Source: Eleftheria terrae
Lineage (GTDB): Bacteria > Pseudomonadota > Gammaproteobacteria > Burkholderiales > Burkholderiaceae_C
Reading direction: 5' to 3'
DNA: 64,000 nucleotides
NCBI RefSeq assembly: GCF_030419005.1
Contig: NZ_CP106951.1
Span: forward strand, 2,108,001-2,172,000
Position 1 is the stretch's first letter. Each line of letters begins with the position of its first letter. The translations under genes were made by a program, and so were the position numbers. Positions 1 to 9,044 of this stretch are shown here, in pieces. The notes below the pieces were generated by a model that did not search any database, was not told where the DNA came from, and saw only the letters and a program-made list of their open reading frames with translations.

Positions 1-1094
1 ACACGCGCCACTGGGGCCCCCCCTTCCTGCACGACAGCCAGGGCCAGCCCACCGAGCAGGCCACCTACTACAGCTGCGCCAATCGCAACAAGCGATCGCT
101 CACGGTCGACCTGGCACACGCCGAGGGCCAGGCGGTGGTGCGCGAGCTGGCCTTGCGCAGCGACGTGCTGATCGAGAACTTCAAAGTCGGCGGCCTGGCC
201 CGCTACGGCCTCGACTACCCGACCTTGAAGGCCCTGAACCCGCGGTTGATCTATTGCTCCATCACCGGCTTCGGCCAGACCGGACCCTATGCGCAGCGCG
301 CCGGCTACGACCTGCTGGTGCAGGCCGCCTGCGGACTGATGAGCATCACCGGCCGGCCCGATGAAGCGCCCGGCGGCGGCCCCATGCGGGTCGGCGTGGC
401 AGTGACCGACCTGTTCACCGGCGTCTATGCCTGCACGGCCATCCTGGCCGCGGTGGAGGCGCGCCACCACAGCGGCCAGGGCCAGCACATCGACATGGCG
501 CTGATGGACGTCGGCATGGCGATGCTGGCCAACCAGGCAGCCGCCTGGCTCAACACCGGCAGCGTGCCGCAGCGCCAGGGCAACAGCCACCCGAGCATCG
601 TGCCCTACCAGGACTTTCCCACCCGCGATGGCAACATGCTGCTGGCGGTGGGCAACGACGGCCAGTTCGCCCGCTTCTGCGCCGCCGCCGGCGTGCCGCA
701 GTGGGCCGCCGATGCCCGCTTCGCCACCAACACCCAGCGAGTCGCGCACCGCGAGGAGCTGGTGGCCATGGTGGCCGAGATCACCCGCACCCGCAGCACC
801 GCCGAGTGGGTGGCCTTGCTGGAAGATCGCGCGGTGCCCTGCGGCCCCATCAACGACATCGGCGAAGCCTTTGCGGATGCGCAGGTGCAGGCGCGCGGTC
901 TGCGCGTGGACCTGCCACATCCCCGCTTCGGCACGGTTGGCACCGTCGCCAGCCCGCTGCGCCTGTCAGATACGCCGCCGCAGATGCGCCATGCCCCGCC
1001 GATATTGGGCGAGCACACCGACCAGGTGCTGCAGGAAGTGCTGGGCTATGACCCCGCCCGCATTGCAGCGCTGCGCGAACAAGGCGTGATCTAG
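1..1094 (+). CDS. CaiB/BaiF family (class III) CoA-transferase, 5'-truncated by the window edge
   Basis: The reading frame is open from base 3, so the N-terminus lies outside the window; the stop is TAG at 1092-1094. The visible part starts with a stretch typical of the family (DDxxxWGPPF-like, then NRNKRSLTVDL), followed by the conserved ENFKVGGLARYGLDY and ITGFGQTGPYAQRAGYD blocks. The catalytic Asp expected in the class III fold is the D of ALMDVGMAM (codon 507-509), which forms the aspartyl-CoA thioester in formyl-CoA transferase. These enzymes move CoA between carboxylic acids. The substrate cannot be read from the sequence and no partner gene is visible, so only the family is assigned. 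Confidence 0.9.
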   Translation, partial: TRHWGPPFLHDSQGQPTEQATYYSCANRNKRSLTVDLAHAEGQAVVRELALRSDVLIENFKVGGLARYGLDYPTLKALNPRLIYCSITGFGQTGPYAQRAGYDLLVQAACGLMSITGRPDEAPGGGPMRVGVAVTDLFTGVYACTAILAAVEARHHSGQGQHIDMALMDVGMAMLANQAAAWLNTGSVPQRQGNSHPSIVPYQDFPTRDGNMLLAVGNDGQFARFCAAAGVPQWAADARFATNTQRVAHREELVAMVAEITRTRSTAEWVALLEDRAVPCGPINDIGEAFADAQVQARGLRVDLPHPRFGTVGTVASPLRLSDTPPQMRHAPPILGEHTDQVLQEVLGYDPARIAALREQGVI

Positions 1095-1604
1095 GGGCAC
1101 GCGAGGCAGCGGGCGCATTCCTGGCATCCGACGGCAGCGCGGCGGCGTCGGCCCGCCGTCAGCCGCCGGCGCAGAGCACAAAGAAAAGCCCCCGCAGCCT
1201 CGAAGGCTGCGGGGGCGGTGGACAGACATCGCGCCGGCGGTGCCGTTTCGTACGGCCGCGGCTCCGTGGTGTGCCTTGGGTGGCGATGGACGAGAGCGCT
1301 GCATCTGCTCGTCTCGATCGCGGGACCCTGCAACGGCCAGCGGAAACCATCCAAGTCCATGCGGCGAGCCCGAAAGGCGCGGCAAGCGAGGGTTTCACGG
1401 ACCGGTGTCTGCTCGTTCTCTGGATCAGAGGGCCGAAAGATCGACGAAAGAGCGGCACCTCGAACGAACTTCAACCACCGGCCAGCCACCCGCTGTGGCT
1501 GCTTTTCAGATCACTCGCACCAACTCGACGCGATGCACCTGTAGGTTAATGCAGGTGCTGGGCGGGCCCTGTCAGCCAATCGGCAGTCGCCTGTCGGAAT
1601 CCTC
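1095..1604. other. 510-bp intergenic region between convergent genes, no supported gene
   Basis: The region lies between the CoA-transferase (plus) and the RND pump gene (minus). Open frames here have no recognisable protein content. It holds a strong hairpin at 1188-1216 and a weaker one formed by GCACCTG at 1535-1541 and CAGGTGC at 1552-1558. I do not see motifs of RNase P RNA, tmRNA or SRP RNA. Confidence 0.5.
1181..1216 (-). terminator. Rho-independent terminator, minus-strand polarity
   Basis: GCCCCCGCAGCCT (1188-1200) and AGGCTGCGGGGGC (1204-1216) form a perfect 13-bp stem around a CGA loop. On the minus strand the stem is followed by TTTTCTTT; on the plus strand no T-run follows. It should therefore stop transcripts from the efflux operon, although it lies about 390 bp beyond that operon's last stop codon. 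Confidence 0.7.
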
Positions 1605-4600
1605 CTACACCCGAGCGGCGTCGATGCTGCGCTGGCGCCGGCCGGTGCTCGAGCGCTCCGGGCCGTGGTGCTGGCGCAGCAGGTGGCGCTTGATCCACAG
1701 CACCGCGTCGTCGACATAGGTGAAGAAGACCGGGATCACCAGCAGGCTCAGGAAGGTCGAGGTGATGAGGCCACCGATCACCACCACCGCCATCGGTGCG
1801 CGGAAGCTCGGGTCGACCCCGATGCCCAGCGCAATCGGCAGCATGCCGGCGCCCATCGCCACGGTGGTCATCACGATGGGGCGGGCGCGCTTGTGGCAGG
1901 CGTCGAGCAGGGCCTCGGCCCGGGTCATGCCGCGGTCGCGCCGGGCGACGATGGCGTACTCCACCAGCAGGATGGAGTTTTTCGTCGCGATGCCCATCAG
2001 CATGATCAAGCCGATCATCGACGGCATCGACACCGCCGTCTGCGTCAGGAACAGCGCCAGGAAGGCGCCCGGGACCGACAGCACCAGCGCAGCCAGGATG
2101 GTGACCGGCTGCACGAAGTCCTTGAACAGCAACACCAGCACGATGTAGATGCAGAGCACACCGGCGCCCATGGCCAGCATGAAGCTGTTGAACAGCTCGG
2201 CCATCGCCTCGGCATCGCCCACCGAGGTCTGGATGACGCCCGGCGGCAGGTTGCGCAGGCTGGGCAGTGCCAGCGCGGCTTTCTCCACCTCGCCCAGCGG
2301 CTGCTCGTTCAGCTCGATCTCGAAGTTGATGTTGCGCAGCCGGTCATAGCGGTCGATCTCGGCCGGGCCGCTCTCGATGGCCAGGCTGGCCACGTTGCCC
2401 AGCATCACTGGCCCGTGGGCGCCCGGCACGGCCAGTCGCGACAGCAGTTCCAGGTCCTGGCGGGCGTCGGACTGCAGCTTGACGACCACCGGGATCTGCC
2501 GCTGCGACAGGTTGAGCTTGGCCAGGCTCTGGTCATAGTCGCCGGAGGTCGCCACCCGCAAGGTGTCGGCAATGGCGGCGGAGGTCACGCCGAGGTCGGC
2601 CGCCTTGGCGAAGTCGGGCCGCACGATGAGCTCCGGGCGCACCAGGCTCGAGGTGGACGTGACGTTGCCGATGCCGGGGATGGTGCGCAGCTCGCGCTCC
2701 ACCGTCCGTGCATGCGCGGCCAGCGCATCGCCATCCTCACCGGCCAGCACCAGCACGTACTTTTCATTGGAACCACCCAGGCCCACCTTCACCCGTGCAC
2801 CAGGCACCACCTGCAGCGCCTGCCGCAGCTGCGCTTCGATGGCCTGCTTGCTCAGGTCGGGCCGGTCGTCGCGGTGGCTGAGGTTGATGGTGAGCGTGGC
2901 CTTGCGGGGGTCGGCCCCGCCACCCTGCGCAAAGGGATCGTCGCCGGCGCTGCCGCCACCCACCGCGGTGTAGACCATCTTCACATGCGGATTGCCCTGC
3001 ACCAGCTGGCGAGCCTGCTCGGCCGCGGCGAGGGTCTGCTTGAAGGTGCTGCCCGGCGGCAGCGTCAGCGTCACCTGGGTCTGGGCCAGGTCGTCGGGCG
3101 GAATGAAGCCGGTGGGCAGCAGCGGCACCAGGGCCAGTGAGCCGAAGAAAAAGAAGGCCGCCGCCAGGGTGGTCAGCACCCGGTGCCTCAGGCACCACGC
3201 GGCCCAGCGCATGTAGAGCCGCATCACGCGGCCGTCGCGCTCTTCATGGTGGTCGGTCTTGAGCAGGTAGGCCGCCATCATCGGCGTGAGCATCCGCGCG
3301 ACCACCAGTGAAGCGAACACAGAGATCGCCGCGGTCCAGCCGAACTGCACGAAGAACCGCCCCGGCACCCCGCTCATGAAGGCGGTGGGCAGGAACACCG
3401 CGATCAGCGTGAAGGTGGTGGCGATCACGGCCAGGCCGATCTCGTCCGCCGCTTCCATCGCCGCCTGGTACGGCGTCTTGCCCATGCGCAGGTGGCGCAT
3501 GATGTTCTCGATCTCGACGATGGCGTCATCCACCAGGATCCCCACCACCAACGACAGGCTCAGCAGCGTGATGACGTTGACGGTGAAGCCCAGCAGGTGC
3601 ATGCCGAGGAAGGTCGGGATGATCGACAGGGGCAGCGCGGTGGCGGCCACGAAGGTGGCGCGCCCATTGCGCAGGAACAGCCACACCACCACCACCGCCA
3701 GCGCCGCGCCCTCATAGAGCAGCTTCATCGAGCCGTCGTAGTTCTCCACCACCGGGTCGACGAAGTTGAAGGCCTCGGTGATCGTCACGTCGGGATGGTC
3801 GGCCTTCAGCTTCTCGAGCGCCTGCTTCACGCCGTCGGCCACGTCGACCTCGCCGGCGCCCCGGCTGCGGGTGATTTCGAAGCCCACCACCGGCTGCCCG
3901 TTGAGCAGGGCCGCCGAGCGCTGTTCGGCCACCGTGTCCTCGACCCGCGCCACCTGGTCCAAGCGGATCCGGCGGCCGTCGCTCAGGGCGATCTCCATGC
4001 GGCCCAGCTCTTCGGCCGTGCGCACGGTGGCGATCGTGCGCACCGATTGCTCCGCGCCGCCCACGTCGGCGCGGCCGCCGGAGGCTTCCTGCTGGATGTC
4101 GTGCAGCTGGCGGGAGACGTCGGCCGCGGTGGCGTTGAGCGCCTGCAGCCGCGCAGGATCGAGCTCGACCCACACCTGGCGCGTGACGCCGCCCACCCGG
4201 CCGACCGCGCCGACGCCCTTCACGGCGAGCATGGCCTTGGACACCTGGTTGTCGACGAACCATGACAGCGCCTCGTCGTCCATGCGCTTGGACGACACGG
4301 TGTAGGTCAGGATGGGCAGGCCCGAGAGGTCCATCTTGGTGATGGACGGATCGCGCAGGTCGCGCGGCAGGTCGGCACGGATGCGGGCCACCGCGTCGCG
4401 CACATCGTCGAGCGCTTCCTGGGTCGACTTCTCCAGGCGAAATTCGACAGTGACCGTGGTCAGGCTGTCCTGCACCTTCGTGTAGATGTGCTTGACGCCC
4501 TGCAGCGCAGCCACCGAGTTCTCGATCTTGCGCGCCACCTCGGTTTCCATCTGCGCCGGGCTGGCCCCGGGCAGCTCGGCCGCCACCGTCACCGTCGCAA

Positions 4601-4733
4601 GGTCGATGTCGGGGAAGTTCTGGATCTTCATCGCGCTGAAGGACATCAGGCCGACCACGGTCAGCAGGACGAACAGCAGGATGGACGGGATGGGGTTGCG
4701 GATCGACCAGGAAGAAACGTTGAAGCTGGCCAT
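1605..4733 (-). CDS. RND efflux pump inner-membrane transporter (AcrB/HAE1-type)
   Basis: Encodes 1042 residues, the usual length for this family. RND transporters use the proton gradient to export drugs, solvents or metabolites from the periplasm and inner membrane through an outer-membrane channel. The first transmembrane helix is at about 14-33 (IPSILLFVLLTVVGLMSF), followed by the typical IQNFPDID entry to the porter domain. TM4 carries the proton-relay pair D402-D403 (GILVDDAIVEIEN). The C-terminal half repeats the fold, with MPSMIGLIMLMGIATKNSIL near its own central helices. It follows the adaptor gene by 32 bp and ends the four-gene operon. The substrate is unknown. Confidence 0.95.
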   Translation of the reverse strand: MASFNVSSWSIRNPIPSILLFVLLTVVGLMSFSAMKIQNFPDIDLATVTVAAELPGASPAQMETEVARKIENSVAALQGVKHIYTKVQDSLTTVTVEFRLEKSTQEALDDVRDAVARIRADLPRDLRDPSITKMDLSGLPILTYTVSSKRMDDEALSWFVDNQVSKAMLAVKGVGAVGRVGGVTRQVWVELDPARLQALNATAADVSRQLHDIQQEASGGRADVGGAEQSVRTIATVRTAEELGRMEIALSDGRRIRLDQVARVEDTVAEQRSAALLNGQPVVGFEITRSRGAGEVDVADGVKQALEKLKADHPDVTITEAFNFVDPVVENYDGSMKLLYEGAALAVVVVWLFLRNGRATFVAATALPLSIIPTFLGMHLLGFTVNVITLLSLSLVVGILVDDAIVEIENIMRHLRMGKTPYQAAMEAADEIGLAVIATTFTLIAVFLPTAFMSGVPGRFFVQFGWTAAISVFASLVVARMLTPMMAAYLLKTDHHEERDGRVMRLYMRWAAWCLRHRVLTTLAAAFFFFGSLALVPLLPTGFIPPDDLAQTQVTLTLPPGSTFKQTLAAAEQARQLVQGNPHVKMVYTAVGGGSAGDDPFAQGGGADPRKATLTINLSHRDDRPDLSKQAIEAQLRQALQVVPGARVKVGLGGSNEKYVLVLAGEDGDALAAHARTVERELRTIPGIGNVTSTSSLVRPELIVRPDFAKAADLGVTSAAIADTLRVATSGDYDQSLAKLNLSQRQIPVVVKLQSDARQDLELLSRLAVPGAHGPVMLGNVASLAIESGPAEIDRYDRLRNINFEIELNEQPLGEVEKAALALPSLRNLPPGVIQTSVGDAEAMAELFNSFMLAMGAGVLCIYIVLVLLFKDFVQPVTILAALVLSVPGAFLALFLTQTAVSMPSMIGLIMLMGIATKNSILLVEYAIVARRDRGMTRAEALLDACHKRARPIVMTTVAMGAGMLPIALGIGVDPSFRAPMAVVVIGGLITSTFLSLLVIPVFFTYVDDAVLWIKRHLLRQHHGPERSSTGRRQRSIDAARV

Positions 4734-4765
4734 GAGCTGTTTCCTTTCGGGGCTGGCGCCGCTGC

Positions 4766-5941
4766 TCAGCGTGCCGGCGAGGACGCGGAGGAGGCCGCCA
4801 GCGCGGTGCCTTCGGGCACCACCTTGACCAGGTCTCCGTCAGACAGGAAGCCGCCGCCGGTGGCCACCACCCGCGCCTGGGCCGGCAGGCCGCCCAGCAC
4901 CTCGATGCGGTCGCCCTGCCGGCGGCCGGTCGCCACCTTGGTCTGTACCACGCGCGAATCCGGGCCGACCTGCAGCACGTACTGGAAGCCGTCGCGCAGC
5001 AACACGGCCGACTGCGGCAGGCTCATGGCCGTGGAGTGGCCCAGTTCGAATTCTCCGCGGGCGAACATGCCGGCGCGCACCCGCGGATCGGGCGGCAGGT
5101 CGACATAGACGATCGCATTGCGGCTCTGTGGATCGATGGTGGGCGCCACCATCCGGACCTTGCCCTCCAGCCGGCTGCCATCGGGCATCAGCAAGGCGGC
5201 CGGCAAGCCGGGGGCCAGCCGGGCCAGTTCGGCGTCGGTGACTTCGGCCCGCCATTCCAGCCGGCCGCGGCGGATCAGCCGGAACAACTCCTGGCCGGGC
5301 TGGGCGATGGAGCCGACCGCCGCTTCGCGCTTGGAGATCACGCCGTCGTCAGGCGCCAGGATGCGGGTCTGGCTGAGCCGCAGCTCCTCCGACTTGAGGG
5401 CGGCACGCTGGGCCTGCACCCGCGCCCGGGCGGTCTGCTCGGCGGTCAGGTACTGGTTGATCTGCTGGGCGCTGATGGCACCGGTGGTCTGCAGCTGGCG
5501 GGCGCGTTCGGCATTCGCCTGTGCCTCGGCCAGGTTCGCGTCGGCCTCGGCCAGGGCCGCCCGCGTCTGGGCCAGCGTGGCCTCCACGGTGTCGCTGGAC
5601 AGGCGCGCCAGCACCTGGCCGCGCTTGACCTTGTCGCCAACGTTCACGTTGACCTCGACGAGCCGCAGGCCGCCAGTTTCGGGGCCGACGGCCGCCTCTT
5701 CCCAGGGCGCCACGTTGCCGTTGGCGGCCAGGGTCTGCGCCCAGGCGGCCGAGCGCGGCGTGGTGGTGGTGACGGTGAGGGCCGCCTTGCCTTGGGCGGC
5801 CGACGCGGCGGCCGCACTCGGCTTGGCGGCGGTGGCGGCCTCGGCGGGTTCGCGCTGCGAGGCGATCAGCCAGACGGCGGCGCCGAGCACGAGGGCGCCC
5901 ACGATCAGGGCGGGCTTCAGGATCTGCTTGTTGAGCTTCAT
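4766..5941 (-). CDS. RND efflux periplasmic adaptor subunit (HlyD/MFP family)
   Basis: 391 residues. A short cytoplasmic start and one membrane segment at about 10-27 (PALIVGALVLGAAVWLIA) anchor it to the inner membrane. The conserved barrel-sandwich region follows (NVNVGDKVKRGQVLARL), then an alpha-helical hairpin rich in Ala/Gln/Arg, the second half of the lipoyl-like domain (ILAPDDGVISKREAAVGS) and beta-barrel domains. It bridges the transporter and the outer-membrane factor. It starts 5 bp after the NodT-type gene ends and lies directly upstream of the transporter, so co-transcription is likely. Confidence 0.93.
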   Translation of the reverse strand: MKLNKQILKPALIVGALVLGAAVWLIASQREPAEAATAAKPSAAAASAAQGKAALTVTTTTPRSAAWAQTLAANGNVAPWEEAAVGPETGGLRLVEVNVNVGDKVKRGQVLARLSSDTVEATLAQTRAALAEADANLAEAQANAERARQLQTTGAISAQQINQYLTAEQTARARVQAQRAALKSEELRLSQTRILAPDDGVISKREAAVGSIAQPGQELFRLIRRGRLEWRAEVTDAELARLAPGLPAALLMPDGSRLEGKVRMVAPTIDPQSRNAIVYVDLPPDPRVRAGMFARGEFELGHSTAMSLPQSAVLLRDGFQYVLQVGPDSRVVQTKVATGRRQGDRIEVLGGLPAQARVVATGGGFLSDGDLVKVVPEGTALAASSASSPAR

Positions 5942-5946
5942 CGGTG

Positions 5947-7422
5947 TTACCGGGTAGCAGGCGTTTCGGCAACGGCCGAAACGGTGGCAGGGGCGGCCTC
6001 GGAATCACTGCGCTGCCAGCCGCCGCCGACGGCCTTGTAGAGCGCAAGCCAGGCAGCGACGCGCTGGCGCCGCACCTCGATCAGGGTGGCGTCGGCCGCC
6101 AGCGACTGCCGGCGGGCCTGCTCCAGGTCGAGCAGGCTGCCGGTGCCGACGCGGTACTGCGTCTGCGCCGCGCGCAGGAATTCGCCATAGCCGCGCGCGG
6201 CGCTGGCGGCATCGTCCTCGCGCCGTTCGGCTGCCTGCAGCCGCACCAGCGCTTCCTCGACCTCGCGCACCGCCGAGAGCGCGCGCTCGCGCCAGGCCGC
6301 GACCGACTCGTCATAGCGGGCGCGGGCGGCTTCCACATTGGCGCTGCGCCGGCCGGCATCGAACAGGGGCAGCACCAGCGAAGGCGCAATGGACCAGGTG
6401 CGCCCGTCGATGTTGTCGCCACCGATGCGCACCGCCGAACGGCCGATGGAGCCACTCAGGCTCAGGCGCGGATAGCGGTCCGCCTGCGCTGCACCGACCT
6501 CGGCCGCGGCGGCGGCCAGCTCGCGATCGGCGGCCGCCAAGTCGGGCCGCTGCGACAGCAGCCGCGCCGGCACTGCCTCGACGGCGAACTGTGCCGGCAC
6601 CGGCAGCCGCGAGCGGCCGGCCGCCAGCCGCTCGCGCAAGGCGGGCTCCGGCAGCACGGTGAGGGCCACCAGCTGCTTCACCAGCACCTCGCAGTCGGCC
6701 TGCTGGGCCACCAGGCGGCTGGCCGCCTCGGCCGCGCTGGCCGACGCCAGCGCGCCGTTCGCGGGTGCCTCGAAACCGGCGTCCACCTTCTGCTGGGTGA
6801 GCCCGGCGGCGTTCTTCAGCGACTGGGTGTCCTGTTCGAACACCGCCACTGTCGCCTCGCAGGCCCGCAGTCCCACATAAGCATTGGCCACCTCGGCGGC
6901 CAGGCTGACGCGCGCGTCGTGCCACGCGGCCTCGCTGCCCTCCGCCCGGGCGCGTGCCGCTGCCGCCGTCTGGCGGGCGACGCCAAACAGGTCGAGCTCC
7001 CACAAGGCATCCAGGCTGGCGCTGCCCGTGGTATGAGCGCCCGGGTCAGGCGGCAGCTGGGTGCTGCTGCGGGTGATGCCGGCGCGGGCGTCCAGCGAAG
7101 GCCACTGGGCCGCTCCGGCCGCCCGGGCCTGCGCACGCGACTGCCGGATGCGGGCGGCGGCCTGGGCCAGGCTGGGGTTGGCAGCCTGCGCTGCGTCGAT
7201 CAGCTCGGCCAGCAGCGGGTCGTCGAACTGTCGCCACCAGGCCGACAGGCCCGCGCCCTGTCCACCGTGCGGCAGTGGCGCCGTCCATTGCGATGCGACG
7301 TCCTGGGTCGGCGGCGTGGCTGGTGGGGCGGACACGCAGGCGGCGAGCAAGGCGGTGACGGCGCACGCGCACAGGGTGCGCAGCAGCGGGCGATGGGGGG
7401 AGCGGGGCAAGGGGCGCTTCAT
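5947..7422 (-). CDS. Outer-membrane efflux lipoprotein (NodT/OprM family)
   Basis: 491 residues. The N-terminus is a lipoprotein signal peptide with lipobox LAAC, predicted lipidation at Cys29. The rest has the two-fold OEP repeat of TolC-like channels: SAWWRQFDDPLLAELIDAA opens the first half, and LLSQRPDLAAADRELAAAAA plus DRYPRLSLSGSIG opens the second. It forms the outer-membrane exit duct of the pump. Its start overlaps the stop of the TetR gene by 4 bp (7419-7422), indicating translational coupling. Placing the outer-membrane gene before adaptor and transporter is less common than adaptor-transporter-channel. Confidence 0.93.
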   Translation of the reverse strand: MKRPLPRSPHRPLLRTLCACAVTALLAACVSAPPATPPTQDVASQWTAPLPHGGQGAGLSAWWRQFDDPLLAELIDAAQAANPSLAQAAARIRQSRAQARAAGAAQWPSLDARAGITRSSTQLPPDPGAHTTGSASLDALWELDLFGVARQTAAAARARAEGSEAAWHDARVSLAAEVANAYVGLRACEATVAVFEQDTQSLKNAAGLTQQKVDAGFEAPANGALASASAAEAASRLVAQQADCEVLVKQLVALTVLPEPALRERLAAGRSRLPVPAQFAVEAVPARLLSQRPDLAAADRELAAAAAEVGAAQADRYPRLSLSGSIGRSAVRIGGDNIDGRTWSIAPSLVLPLFDAGRRSANVEAARARYDESVAAWRERALSAVREVEEALVRLQAAERREDDAASAARGYGEFLRAAQTQYRVGTGSLLDLEQARRQSLAADATLIEVRRQRVAAWLALYKAVGGGWQRSDSEAAPATVSAVAETPATR

Positions 7423-8210
7423 GGGCGGTGGGCCGGACGCCGACGTCCGGGCTTCACGGGAGTGGAAGGGGCAGCCGGGGCACGCGCAGCGGCTTCATGA
7501 CGGACCATGGCGCAGGCCAGGCCGACCAGGCGGTCCAGCACCCGGTCGAAGGCGCCGTTGCGCGACAGCATGCCAGGCGCCAGGATGTCCATCCAGTCGC
7601 GCGAGAGCCAGTAGTCCTGCACGATGGCGGTGACGGCGAAGGCCAGCTGGTGCAGCCCGTCGTCGGGCTCGGCTGCGCCACAGTGGCGCGCCAGCAGGCG
7701 CAGCATGGCCTGGTGATGGGGCACCACGTATTGCTCGATGACGTCGTGCAGCATCGACGTGGGCTCCACCATCTCACGCAGGTGGATCCGCATCACGTGC
7801 TGCATTGCACTGTCTTCCACCAGCGGCATCAGGAAGGCGCGCAGCATGCGCCGCATGGCCTCCTCCAGCGTCAGACGCTCGTCGTCAAAAGGCGGCAGCA
7901 GGGCGACCACCTGCTGAATCGGCTCCCTCAGCACCGCGCGGTAGAGCGCTTCCTTGTCGCCGAAGTAGTAGTGGATGGACGCCACGTTGACCGCCGCAGC
8001 CTGGCAGATTTCACGGGTGGATGCCCGTGCGTAACCTTTCTCTGCAAAGATGCGCGTCGCCTCGGCCATCAGCCGCTCGCGGGCGTTGGTGCCATGCACC
8101 GATGCCGGGCCGGCTGCCATCGCGTCCGGCGGCGCCATGGCACGCGAGCGCCTGCCACCCCTGGGCGGGGCGGGGGGCGACAGCTCGGAACGGCGGCGAA
8201 TGCTGGGCAT
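7419..8210 (-). CDS. TetR family transcriptional regulator of the efflux operon
   Basis: About 263 residues from the ATG at 8210. A longer frame opens at 8309, but that start lies inside the likely operator and encodes nothing conserved. The TetR HTH is clear: RLMAEATRIFAEKGYARAS, then TREICQAAAVNVASIHYYFG. The long C-terminal ligand domain (YVVPHHQAMLRLLARHCGA, IVQDYWLSRDW) resembles the CerR-type group of larger TetR proteins. Being the first gene of the operon it regulates, it is probably an autorepressor released by a pump substrate. No good ribosome-binding site precedes 8210, so starts at 8138 or nearby are also possible. Confidence 0.85.
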   Translation of the reverse strand: MPSIRRRSELSPPAPPRGGRRSRAMAPPDAMAAGPASVHGTNARERLMAEATRIFAEKGYARASTREICQAAAVNVASIHYYFGDKEALYRAVLREPIQQVVALLPPFDDERLTLEEAMRRMLRAFLMPLVEDSAMQHVMRIHLREMVEPTSMLHDVIEQYVVPHHQAMLRLLARHCGAAEPDDGLHQLAFAVTAIVQDYWLSRDWMDILAPGMLSRNGAFDRVLDRLVGLACAMVRHEAAARAPAAPSTPVKPGRRRPAHRP

Positions 8211-8300
8211 GGCGAGAGGGAGGGAAGTCGTGGACTGCAGTGCGATCAACTGCCCGCCACCCGGGGTGGGGCAGGCTGGGTCGCACTCCAGTCTAGCAAT

Positions 8301-8323
8301 TTCAAGCAAGCGCTTGAATTATG
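8301..8323 (-). promoter_or_regulatory. Likely TetR operator overlapping a -10 element
   Basis: An inverted repeat TTCAAGC-AAGC-GCTTGAA occupies 8301-8318, the size and symmetry expected of a TetR dimer site. On the minus strand CATAAT (8323-8318) adjoins it and could be the -10 box; no convincing -35 is seen. It lies about 90 bp upstream of the chosen tetR start and is the only such palindrome noticed near the operon. Confidence 0.6.
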
Positions 8324-8399
8324 TCTTTGCAACAAAGCCTTTCACACCTGCACGATCGAACAGGGCGGTGGCGGTCGCTGCCGGCCCGCGACCGCTGGC

Positions 8400-9044
8400 T
8401 CAGCGCAGGACGACTTGGCGCACGGACTGGCCGCGCACCCAGGCGGCCACGGCCTCGATGGCGGGGTCGGATGCCAGGGCGATGCAGCCCAGCGTCCAGT
8501 CGGTGGCGACATTGGCGGCGCCCAGGTGGCGCCAGGCACGGGCCGGCCCGTGGATGCCGATGGCGCTGCCGGTATAGCCCTTGCGGGCCTGCTCCGGCGT
8601 CGGATAGCCCACCGGGATGAAGGTGCCGAAGCTGGCCGAGCCCCGCGGCACGCCGAGCGGATAGCGGCCCAGCGGTGTACGGGCATCGCCTTCCCTGCGC
8701 TTGTCGAGCCCGCCCGAGCCGAGGGCCACCGGCCAGGTGCGACGAGTCGCACCCGCCTCGCACTGACGGAGTTCGTGGCGGGCCGTCTCGACCAGCAGCA
8801 CCGTGCCCAGGCCGGCGCAAGGATCAGGCGGCGGCTTGGCGGCCACCTCGGCCCCGGGCAGCCACAGCAAGGCTGCGGCTGACAGCCAGGGCGCCACCCG
8901 CACAGCGGCACCAACCGCCGACCGGCGGCCCCGCGCAGCCGGCCGCTGCGCCAGCGCATGCTGCCACTGGCTCATGTCATGCACCTGGGGCAGGCTGCCG
9001 CCGGGCAGCGCCCGCTCAGCCTTCGACGCGTCGGTTGTAGGCAT
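8400..9044 (-). CDS. L,D-transpeptidase (YkuD) family protein
   Basis: The longest frame is 214 residues and overlaps the preceding acetyltransferase gene by 29 bp. An ATG at 8975 gives 191 residues starting just before a plausible signal peptide (Arg-rich n-region, then VAPWLSAAALLWLPGAEVAA) and may be the true start. The YkuD domain shows the early RTPLGRYPLG strand and the active-site block AIGIHGPARAW ... TDWTLGCIAL, His165 and Cys187 in long numbering. The usual Arg after GC(I/V) is Ala. Such periplasmic enzymes cross-link peptidoglycan or attach lipoproteins to it through a Cys nucleophile. The exact role is unknown. Confidence 0.85.
   Translation of the reverse strand: MPTTDASKAERALPGGSLPQVHDMSQWQHALAQRPAARGRRSAVGAAVRVAPWLSAAALLWLPGAEVAAKPPPDPCAGLGTVLLVETARHELRQCEAGATRRTWPVALGSGGLDKRREGDARTPLGRYPLGVPRGSASFGTFIPVGYPTPEQARKGYTGSAIGIHGPARAWRHLGAANVATDWTLGCIALASDPAIEAVAAWVRGQSVRQVVLR

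Noticed and set aside
1665..3140. A 491-codon open frame opposite the RND transporter gene
   Set aside because: It is the antisense of a well-conserved transporter and is rich in His, Gln, Asp and Arg without any domain.
8211..8309. A longer N-terminus of the TetR regulator starting at 8309
   Set aside because: That start codon lies within the likely operator and the added residues are not regulator-like.
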